Shown here: positions 55,850-64,000 of the stretch, one piece after another
Layout of the letters: every line of letters starts with the position of its first letter
How positions within the stretch are numbered: position 1 is the stretch's first letter
Origin: Acanthococcus lagerstroemiae
Taxonomy: Eukaryota; Arthropoda; Insecta; Hemiptera; Eriococcidae
DNA: 64,000 nt
NCBI GenBank assembly: GCA_031841125.1
Contig: CM063111.1
Location: forward strand, 58,899,535-58,963,534
Direction: 5' to 3'
The notes under the pieces: model-generated
Databases searched by the model: none
What the model saw: the letters and a program-made list of their open reading frames with translations, nothing else
What the model was told of the DNA's origin: nothing
Position numbers and translations under genes: made by a program

Positions 55850-57110
55850 CTAATCTTGTATGTATCCTGCCCCTTTTTGAGTCTCCCATCTACAATTGAT
55901 CTAATACTGCTTCCCTAGTACCTCTACGTTTTCTAAATCCAAGCTGATCATTTCCTAGTTCTGCATCTATTCTATCCTCACTTCTCCAGTAAATTATCCT
56001 AGTTAATATTTTTAACGCTTGCGAAAGAAGACTAATAGTTTGATAATTTTCGCACCGTCTATGTGCTCTTGCTTTTTTTTTTTTGTATAGTTGCAATGGT
56101 ACTCTTTTTAAAGTCCTCTGGCATTTCCTCTTTATCATAAATATAACATACTGATTTGTACAATTTATCAAGTACATATCCTCCTAAGTTCTATAATAGG
56201 TAATTTAGCTGGTATCTCATCCTCTCCCGGGGCTTTTCCTTTCTTTAAATCGTCTCTTAATGCTTTGTCAAATTCACTTCTTAAAATTGAGTCTCCCCTC
56301 TCACCGTCTTTCACATCTTCCTCCGTCTCCATTCTTATCTCTTCATCACCATTATTATTATATAGTCCTTCTACATACTCTGCCCACCTTTTCACTTTTC
56401 CTTCAGCTGTGTAAATAGGCTCTTTCTCCTTCTTTGTGATATTACTTTTTCTTTTCTAATTTGCTCTCAACCCGAGCCCTGGAATCCGCGCTTTCGAGCA
56501 TTACCGCAGAGACGTCGGGGAGGCTGCTAGGGCTGTCTTAGCCCTCTTCACTTCTGGCCGAAAAACCGGCCTAGGTCGAAATCTGGCGAGTTGCTACGTG
56601 GGATCGAACCCGGGAGCTCCGGATTCCGAGACTAACGCGCTATCCACTCGGCCAACCACACCTCGCTTTCTTCCTTCTTTTTCCAAACACCATTTTTACT
56701 TTTTTGTAGGCCAAGGCTATTTGTCCTTTATTCATAAACTCTTCCATCTTATCATTTTTTTCTTTCATCCATTTCTTCTTCGCCCTTTCATATTCTCTCG
56801 TTATTTCATTCCTGAACCTTTGTTAAGCTGATCTACCTTGCCTGTTGTTTGCATTCTTATGTTTTCTTCATTCATCCATCTTTCTGAAGATTTCTTCCTT
56901 CATCCATGGTTTCTTGTCTTCTCTCGTGGTTTTACCTAGATTTTCTTCTGCTGACTTTAATATTCCATCCTTTATTATACCCCATTTTCCCTCCACACTG
57001 TTAATTTCCTGTTTTGTTTTTTTAACCTTTAATTCTAATATAATATCCTCTTCATATTTTTACCTCTTCATTTATACCAAGTTTCTTCAATTCAAGCCTA
57101 CATTCCATTA
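55850..57110 (-). mobile_element. RTE-type LINE, endonuclease-RT linker and N-terminal RT (remnant I)
   Basis: Minus-strand order: GKVDQLNK-like and KKWMKEKNDKMEEFMNKGQI (linker), then a SINE, then RWAEYVEGLYNN, ALRDDLKKGKAPGEDEIPA (the KxPGxD motif), IELRR, KARAHRRCENYQTISLLSQA (YRPISLLS region), ILTRIIYWRSEDRID, NDQLGFRKRRGTREAVLDQL (GFRxxRGTxxA motif). It stops near 55870 with IVDGRLKKG, where remnant D at 27.26 kb picks up in a related copy. The catalytic palm is missing. Confidence 0.87.
56436..56665 (-). mobile_element. tRNA-derived SINE, copy 4, inside LINE I
   Basis: Best-preserved head: A box TGGCCGAGTGG and B box GTTCGATCC on the minus strand, the same body, and tail AAATTAGAAAAGAAAAAG. 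It interrupts the LINE linker; flanks CTTTCTCCTTCTTT (56422-56435) and CTTTCTTCCTTCTTT (56666-56680) look like a target duplication with one indel. Confidence 0.88.
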
Positions 57111-58310
57111 CTACAAGAATCACCGAAGGTACTTCTCAATGATTTCCAATAAAATCCTTTGGAATGATTGCAGAGTTCTTCTAAAATATCCCAGAAACTC
57201 TTGAAATCATTGGGAAATGTTTTCCAATGATGTCCGACAAAATTCATTGAAAATGATCGGAAATTTACTTTTAATATTTTCGATAAAGTTAGTCGGAAAT
57301 AATCTTTGAAAATCAAAGGAATCGTCCTTAATATTTTTCATGAAATTCCTTGGTAATAATCGAAGGTTTTTTCTGAAGATTTTCGGTACAATTACTCAAA
57401 ACTCTTGGTGTTATTCCCCGAGTGCTTTCGATAAAATTCTCAAGAAATCATCAGGAAATTTTCTCGAAGAGAATTTTTATGAAATTTTTTGGAAAACCAC
57501 GGAGATTTTTTGTACAGATTGTCGATGCGATTCTTTGGAAATTATTGGAAATTTCCCCCAAAAATTTACAGTAAAATTGTTTAAAAATCATCCGAGACTT
57601 TTTCCGAAGATTTACGATGAAATTTTTCGGAGATTGAAATTCATCAGAAACCATCGGAGTTTTTCTCCGAATATTTCCTATGAAATTCTTCAAAAATTGT
57701 CAGGAAATTGTTTCGAAGAATACTGATGAAATTGTTTGGAAAACATTGGAAATATTTTCTGAAAATTTTCGATGAGATTCTTCGCAAGTTACCGGAGTTG
57801 TTTTCCGAAAATATCCGATACAATTCTTTAAAAACTATCAGAAAATTTTCCCGAAGATTTTGAGAAAATTCTTTAGGAAACACTGGACTTTTTCCTGAAT
57901 ATTTCCGATGAAATTCTCCGGAAATCATCACATTTATGCTCCAAAATTGCTGATTAATTCCTTAGAAATAATTGGAGATTTTCGCCGAACATTTTGGACG
58001 AAAATCTCTGAAAAATAACAAAATTTTTTTCTAAGGATATCCTTCCTAAATCATCATAGATACTCGTCGATGAGGAAATTTTTCCTGAAATTTCTGAAAA
58101 AATTTGCCTGAAATCATTGGAGATATTTTTCAATGATGTCCGATGAAATTCTTCGAAAATTATCGCAAACTTTCCCTAAATAGGAGATTTTTCTCGAAGA
58201 TTTCCGATGAAATTCTTCGAAGAATTAGAAAATTTTTCCTGAAGATTCTTGATAAAATTTTTCAAAAGCCATCGGAGTTTCCCCGAATATTTTCCATGAA
58301 ATTCTTGTCG
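57110..58310 (+). repeat. 45-bp degenerate minisatellite
   Basis: About 26 units of the form CGATGAAATTCTTCGGAAAT-CATCGGAAATTTTTCC-CGAAGATTT; unit starts at 57770, 57816, 57861 and 57906 show the 45-46-bp period. Because 45 is divisible by three, long frames arise on both strands (57340-57726 plus, 57644-57931 minus) with 15-residue repeats such as DEIFRR and YEILQK. I see no start context, splice sites or family, so I call a repeat, not a gene. Confidence 0.85.
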
Positions 58311-58411
58311 AAGAGACCGCTCACCTGGCGAAACAATTGAGTCATACTTCGTTCAGCGTAATGGAGTTTTCATATGGCAGAAAGAAAACCGACTAACTCT
58401 GCATACTCGTA

Positions 58412-58600
58412 TAGCATTCGTTGATATTAGAAAAGCTTTTGACAATGTTAAATGGGATAAAATGTATAATATTCTAAGGAAGATAGGAATAAAATTTAAA
58501 GAAAGACGAGTCATTTTAAACTTATATAAAGGACAAAAGCCACATTAAGAATAGAAGAAGAGAAAATAGGAGGCTAATATAGAAAAAAAGTGTAAGGTAG
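58412..58600 (+). mobile_element. RTE-type LINE fragment J (RT motif A)
   Basis: AFVDIRKAFDNVKWDKMYNI then LRKIGIKFKERRVILNLYKG is the RT motif A region with its catalytic Asp (FVDIRKAFD). A closely similar segment is in remnant D (FVDTEK, FDNVKWDKIFDIL), so both belong to one family. The frame breaks after LYKGQK. Confidence 0.85.
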
Positions 58601-58639
58601 GGGTTCCAAATATTCTAGAGCTCTGTACACATGCACACA

Positions 58640-59410
58640 CCCACACACACATCACCCTGTCTATAAAATAAGCAAAAAAGGGTTTCTGTGCTCTCTTCGT
58701 ATAATTTTGATTGTTCAGTCTTTATTTTCAATGGCAAGAATCTTTCCTCAATTCGTTTTTCTATTGGTGCACATATTTTTTCTATTATTGTCAGTATATC
58801 TACAATTGAATTCTCGTACTTTCTTTTTCAATGTTTTCCGTTCTAACGTGAATAAGTGACATCGAAAAATGAGCAAACCAAAACTAAATTTCACCAGAAT
58901 CGTGTGTAAGAACAGTTTAATAACTTTGGGTACTGAATTAGCTGAAAGGAAGTAAAAATCGAGTGCTGGAAACATGAAAGCTTAGCCACCTGGTTTTACT
59001 ATGACACAGCTAATCTCGGGAAGAAAATGTCTGTAAATTCACAAAAACCCTTCAACTCTTCAACTTGAACAGTTTAGGTAGAAAAATATGAGTAATTGAA
59101 GATTTTTAGAACCAAGCCATCGGTGTCCAATAATGTGAATTTATTGAAACCATATTGAACAGTATTGTGTAAGATATGAGCTGGATAACCAAGTCTGACA
59201 GGTTCCCTCTACAATACCTCACATCCCTCGAGATAATTATTTTGAGCAGAATTGATTCTGTTAGTTATTTATCTCTTTGGAGCATTTAAGTTCCAGTGAT
59301 ATGGTCAGAAACTCTTATATGAAGTACATGTTAAACATCACCCCTCTCGGGGCTAAACCTTATTCGGCCACCTTGACCCTGGACTCATTATTTTTTGTGG
59401 TATAGCACAA
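58640..59410. other. Unassigned stretch
   Basis: AT-rich with a short CACACA tract near 58630; nothing recognised. Confidence 0.35.
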
Positions 59411-59637
59411 CTGAAGAGGTTAGAATTAAAACCGACGCTTGCTATTTCACTTCCATGTCGGAAATGGGTGCAGGAATATCTCTTGCTGCGCCTGTGAATG
59501 TGCGGTATTGTGTATTGCATACTTCACGTTCACAGGCGCAGCAAGAAATTATATTCCTGCAACCGTGTACAGTATTTTGACTATTTGCGCCCTTGAAGTA
59601 AAATGGCAAGTGTTGGTTTTGATTCTTACCTCTTCAG
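59411..59637. mobile_element. Palindromic MITE, copy 2
   Basis: CTGAAGAGGTTAGAATTAAA is inverted against TTTTGATTCTTACCTCTTCA; inner arms (GCAGGAATATCTCTTGCTGC / GCAGCAAGAAATTATATTCC, GAATGTGCGGTATTG / CATACTTCACGTTC) complete a near full-length hairpin of 227 bp. Same family as 28708-28934. Confidence 0.87.
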
Positions 59638-61164
59638 TTCTAAGGGTCGCGGCAAATAAAATCGGACGTTGCCAAAACCAGGACCACCCAATTATACATG
59701 CCTGATACAGCTTGCAGGACCCTTTTTACGTGTCGACTTTTCGACTCGATTTAAGGGGAAACACCTTCGCGTCCCAAATAACTATCATAGGTACAAGAAG
59801 TACACCTACACACGACATCAATGCCAAATAATTTAAAATCTTCCCCTCCTGTTTGCCGAGTAATATGATAGGTTTTACACGTGCAATGCCGATATTGCAG
59901 AAGTGTTTCCAGTATCAGCACTCGCTCGTCGTATCCATGGAAAATTAAAACCGACCCGGTACGTCGAGAAAGGTAATAGGTACCATTTAGGTATCCCTTA
60001 TTGCGGATATGGTTTTGGCCGCGCAAAGAGGGTGGCGCCTTTTGGTTTTTTTTTTCATTCGCCCTCCCCGCGCATCTCAAATGGTTGTATCGCTTTGTTC
60101 AAGCTGAAACGACTTTCGCGGAATAATCAGATCAGTTGCAAAACTAATTTCGAGAGATAATCCGGCAAAAGGGTCTTTCAGGTACGCGCGTCGCACGCCC
60201 CAAACATCTGATTAATGTTTATTGCTGTAGGTAGCTCTCTCGGTGTCTTATTACATTCGTTTTTTTGATCTTTCTTATTTTGTTTCGGATTATTGCTGTC
60301 GCCTTATCGATGCTTAACGTCGGCGAGGGATCGAGCACTCGAAAGCTGGAAACGCGAACATACTCGAGTTTATCTATTTTAATTGTATTTCAAACTCGAA
60401 GAAAGGCAATTCTTGAGTCACCCCTCTCCCTCTGGCCATTTTACATGCGAGCGAATTTCCTGGGCAACTCTTTGGTATTGTTTTCGTTAGCCTCGTGAAC
60501 TCTCGTGAGCGAAGCATAAATTTTTGCGACGAACGATCAATTTTTTGAGACGAGTTTTGAAGTAGCCCACGCCTTTTTGGGCATACCTACGCCTTTCCAA
60601 ATGCCCAAAGTTGAACCGCGTAGGTAGAATAATTAGTAACTACTAACCTACAAACGCTGTAAAATAAATAAGTACATATAAATTTGAAGTAGCCTTATCG
60701 GGCAACCTTGAAGCATTGACACAGAACCCTTTTCGAAAAAGACAACCCTTTGTATAGTGGTATATTGTGTTTGTTGGTGTTGGAGCAAGATTTCAGAAAT
60801 TTGAAATACAGCGAGTTCTGATAGCCGAATTCGCCGAATACTTAAATCCGGCTGAACCAGGCGAATCTAATGTTAACTTTAAAAGGTAGAAATGAGCTAA
60901 TGTTATGATTGAAATTATAAATAAGTCAATTTTTCACAAATTTCAAGATCTCATACACAGTAGTGGGTAGAAAGCCTTGTTGAAGGCAAACTCGCAACGT
61001 GACAATTTTTTCATGGGGGGGGGGCTTGGGAAAAAAGTGCAAATTTACGTCCATAAAGTAAAAAAAAAAAAGTGAAAGATCTTGGCGTTTATGCTATAGG
61101 AAGAGGGAGGGGTAGTGAGGAAAGTGAAAAACAAGTTGTAACGTAATTCGCACCAGAAAACGCA
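59638..61164. other. Mostly unique stretch, possibly regulatory in part
   Basis: 59740-60560 is richer in GC and CpG with CATCTGATTAATGTTTATTG near 60207; frames of 77-109 codons show no family. 60560-61164 is AT-rich and unassigned, with a G10 run at 61015. Confidence 0.3.
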
Positions 61165-61888
61165 CATTTCAAGTCAAGGAGCGAAAATGAGATTTATCAC
61201 GACAAGTTGAATATGTTGCGAGCCAAGCCGAAGGCGAGTTGAGCAAATTGAACGAGTCGTGATAAACCTCATTCGCTCCTTGCCTTGGAAGATATTTTGT
61301 TCCACAAATGCATTGAAATTCGAAAATGCGTTTCTGCTGCCACGGAGGTATCCACAAACTAATACTTAATCGAACAGAAGACAACGAAAATAGTACGAGT
61401 TCGTTGCGAACATTTCGAATCGTTTCCTTCCAAGTGTACAGAAAAAATTTTATTTTCATTCCTAGTACAGATAAAAACGCGTTATCTTATGAGTGCTGAT
61501 CGCTACAATAACGATAAATGTCTCTTTCGCTACGGAAAACTGTTACGCGAAAACGCAGCGATCAGCACTGATAACAAGTTTTTATCTGTACTAGGAGTGA
61601 AAAGAAAATTTTTTCTGTACACTTGGAAGGAAACAATTCGAAACGTTCGCAACGAACGCGTATTATTTTCGTTCGTCTTCTTTTTGATTATTAGTTTGTG
61701 GATACCTCCGTGGCAGCGGAAACGCATTTTCGAATTTCGATGCATTTGTAGAACACAGTATTTTCCAAGGCAAGGAGCGAATGAGGTTTATCACGACTCG
61801 TTCAATTTGCTCAACTCGCCTTCAGCTCGTCTCGCAACATACTGAACTTGTCGTGATAAACCTCATTTTTGCTCCTTGACTTGAAATA
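61165..61888. repeat. Large foldback element (about 335-bp arms)
   Basis: Arms 61165-61504 and 61557-61888 are reverse complements with modest divergence (for example CTTGGAAGGAAACAATTCGA against CGAATCGTTTCCTTCCAAG) around a 52-nt loop. Each arm itself holds an inverted repeat (TTTATCACGAC ... GTCGTGATAAACCTCAT), so the structure is nested. The 118-codon plus frame and 96-codon minus frame within it are mirror images of the same arm. No transposase, no target duplication seen. Confidence 0.93.
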
Positions 61889-62187
61889 TATGTACTATTA
61901 ATTCAACACACTAATACAACGCACAAAAACAGTAGCTAAATCGCTTAAGAATGCACAATTTATCTCATACAAAATTGAACCATACGGTGACAGCGAGCGG
62001 CCTTTATATATCCCGGCGTTATTGGCGAAACTCATTATTGCTCTCGTTATCAAATTTCTATTCTGATGCTCGAAACGTGTTGATCTTTCTTTACTTATCT
62101 CGAATGTTCGGCATTGTTTGCCACAAAGCCAAGGTTTTCAATTTTAGGATCTCATACGCTGTCGCGTGTAGAGAGCTTTGCTGAAGC

Positions 62188-63041
62188 CAGAGTTGGGCTG
62201 AATAATATATTCGAATAATGAATGACGCAACCTTTATTCGTTATTCATGAATACTGAATATTTTATTTGTTATTCATAAGCCCATGAATAACGAGTAATG
62301 AATAGTTTATTTGTTAGTTGTAAGTATGAATAACGAGTAGTCATTCATTATTCAGTAATTAGTATTCAAATCACGCGAATAATGAAATCAGACTCGTAGC
62401 AAAAGTGGGGCCAGGGAGCGTTGCCCTCCCCTGGCGCAGTCATTTGCCCCCTCCCCTCTGAGATAGTCGGAAAAACTTTATTTACTTTCTAATTACCCCA
62501 GTAAGATTAGGAAGAAAAAATATACCCTACCAAAAATATTTCCCCCGCCCCCCAAAAAAAATTCCACCAAAAAAATTCTCCAAAAAATATATTCTTACAC
62601 CTCCTTCCCCAAAAAAATTTTCCCAAGAAAAAATACCCCCTCCCCAAACAAATTTTTACCCCCACCCCAAAAATATTTTAACCCCCCTCCGATACACACA
62701 AAAAATCCCCCTCCCAATATTTTTACATAGTCCTCTAATATTGGCGATGTAAAAAAATACTTCAATTTTCCACTTTTTCTCCCTTGAAAATCTTATTTTG
62801 CCCCCCGGCCCCCTTTGGAAAAATCCTGGCTATGCTACTGATCCTCGTTAAATTTTTTGTTTTGTTACTGCGTCTGCAATGAATAACGAATAACGATGAT
62901 GACGAATATTATTCACATCTTCATTTTAATGATTGATGAATAATTTTACGTGTTTACGAATAATGAATAACGAATAATGATTGAACTTTTATTCATGATT
63001 ATTATTCGAATAACGTCTTATTCGAATAACGCCCAACTCTA
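62188..63041. mobile_element. hAT-type MITE rich in GAATAACG, with an inner insertion
   Basis: Ends CAGAGTTGGGC and GCCCAACTCTA bound 854 bp with an exact 8-bp duplication GCTGAAGC (62180-62187 and 63042-63049). The arms consist of GAATAATGAATAACG-type repeats in both orientations. The centre (about 62390-62845) is different: GTAGCAAAAGTGGGGCCAGG at one side and ATCCTGGCTATGCTACTG at the other look like ends of a second element around a C-rich block of CCCCCAAAAAAA repeats. Confidence 0.9.
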
Positions 63042-63339
63042 GCTGAAGCTGGATAAGTTTCTCTAAGAAAGGGAGGAGGCAAGACTTACACAAGTTACAA
63101 TTTTCTGAGCGAAACTATGTTTTGGAATTTTTGAACCATGCGAGCTGCCGGAAATCAGTCATTCATTATTTTCTTCTCGGATGGGGGCCAAGAGAAGGGG
63201 GTGGCTATCATTGCTGATACGTATTAATTCTATGATTAACATTCACAACGTTTCTCCAAGCATTTTTACTTGTGTGTGAGGTGGCGTTGTATGCGCTAAA
63301 TACTCAAACCTTATGGTTCAAAGCGCTTTTCCTCAGGTT

Positions 63340-63620
63340 GCTCTTAAGGATCAGCTCAGTAGTGTCGCTTGAGTTCTATTACTTTGACTTCATTGAGTGC
63401 TGGATACTCCAGTCCTAATGCTTCGCATCTTGTGCACCGGCTATTGCTGAGCACTGTCATATGATATGAATCCAGGTTTCCTCCTCTTCTCCATTGTGCC
63501 TGTAGGGGCTGCTTTTCCCCACTCCTATTTGACACTACGTGTGTTTTGTGGCTCCATGTCCGGTTAGTAGTCCGACCATGAGCATAGCTTGTTTTCTATC
63601 GAGCCCTACTAGGAACTCGG
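63340..63620 (-). mobile_element. Jockey/R1-type LINE 3' end
   Basis: Minus-strand pieces read MLMVGLLTGHGATKHT, a GEEEETWIHII segment and QDAKH-like residues, matching the LTGHxxLxxHL ... CRxCGEEEETxxHxLxxC end of ORF2 in Jockey/R1-like LINEs. Frames are broken. The same sequence lies at 55490-55700 in the opposite orientation. Confidence 0.7.
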
Positions 63621-63778
63621 CGTACTTAATGAGGGAGACCCTTATCAGTGTTTTGCTGACTTACATGCCACTGGCTCCGCCGGTGTATTTCCCTCTGCTT
63701 TCAATCTAAGCCTTCACCTTGGATTTTATGAGGGTCATTAAGTATGCATTTATTCTTTTCTGTAACGAATAATAGCCA

Positions 63779-64000
63779 TAGGGCGTACCGAAAAGTTTTT
63801 CCTGGGGCGGAGGGGGGGGGGAATCGCGAAAGTCCCAATTGATTCAACTCAAAATTATCAAATATCAAAACAAAGAAAAAACCTTTGACTTGTTGAATGT
63901 TTCCAACTTCTCAACTCAATTCTCAAATATCAAAGCAAGGGGAAAAACCTTTTGACCTTCTAGTTTTTCCCAACTTTGCCTGACTGAAATGATGAATTTT
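63779..64000 (+). mobile_element. hAT-type MITE, family A, copy 3 (cut by the window end)
   Basis: Begins ATAGGGCGTACCGAAAAGTT, then a G-rich tract, AAGTCCCAATTGATTCAACT and AAATATCAAA units as in 4406-4724. The right end lies beyond the window. The left end has an altered TIR (CATAGGGCG for CAGGGACG). Confidence 0.8.

Noticed and set aside
56580..56665. Possible functional tRNA gene (A and B boxes, tRNA-like fold)
   Set aside because: The same head with the same non-tRNA body and tail occurs at four loci with target duplications, so it is a SINE head; no acceptor-stem closure was seen.
57340..57726. 128-codon frame of 15-residue repeats as a gene
   Set aside because: Frames of the same kind exist on both strands because the period is 45 bp; no evidence favours coding.

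Overview
The window is eukaryotic and almost certainly arthropod. It is AT-rich, littered with simple-sequence runs and decayed transposons, and has only one recognisable host coding segment. That is a minus-strand exon at 45163-45487 encoding the N-terminal half of an NK2.1-type homeodomain factor (scarecrow/scro, orthologue of vertebrate NKX2-1/NKX2-4). It carries the TN (tinman/EH1-like) motif HTTPFSVSDIL and ends in a perfect GTAAGT donor after DPRFA, at the place where the family is split before the homeodomain exon. I find no homeodomain-coding frame to the left, so the first intron probably covers all of 1-45156 and runs off the window. Sequence right of the exon is then 5' flank or upstream UTR/intron. 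The species and order cannot be fixed from this sequence.

Everything else is transposon-derived or unassigned. (i) Non-LTR retrotransposon (LINE) fragments of RTE type, plus two 3' ends of Jockey/R1 type, lie at 16.7-19.5, 24, 26-27.3, 47, 49-50, 55-57, 58.4 and 63.4 kb; none is intact. (ii) A tRNA-derived SINE has four near-complete minus-strand copies (13.2, 30.6, 37.9, 56.4 kb) with A and B boxes and target-site duplications, plus two 3' tails nested in a LINE at 17.6-17.9 kb. (iii) Several hAT-type MITEs have CAG...CTG termini; four have exact 8-bp target duplications (1885, 4406, 25537, 51365), a fifth, larger one is at 62188, and a weaker candidate at 50964. One interrupts a TTF-zinc-finger (ZMYM1/hAT-like) reading frame. 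(iv) Foldback or palindromic elements are frequent (0.3, 20, 28.7, 33.1, 46.6, 59.5, 61.5 kb). (v) Degenerate tandem arrays include at least eight AAGACTT/AGTCTT blocks with a spacing near 10-11 bp, a 28-bp hairpin array at 12.3 kb, a 120-bp array at 25 kb and a 45-bp minisatellite at 57.1-58.3 kb.

Layout: 0-13 kb mariner remnant, TTF-finger pseudogene, MITEs, degenerate arrays; 13-20 kb SINEs and nested LINEs; 20-31 kb foldbacks, GC-richer unique islands that may be regulatory DNA of the developmental gene, LINE ends and MITEs; 31.6-34.3 kb a candidate DNA transposon with 19-bp terminal repeats; 34-45 kb mostly decayed arrays; 45-46 kb the scro exon and its upstream region; 46-64 kb foldbacks, LINEs, MITEs and the minisatellite. 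No operons, CRISPR arrays, rRNA genes or functional tRNA genes were seen. The most notable structures are the nested insertions with readable target duplications, the foldback set, and a short sequence module shared by the SINE and a second dispersed repeat family.
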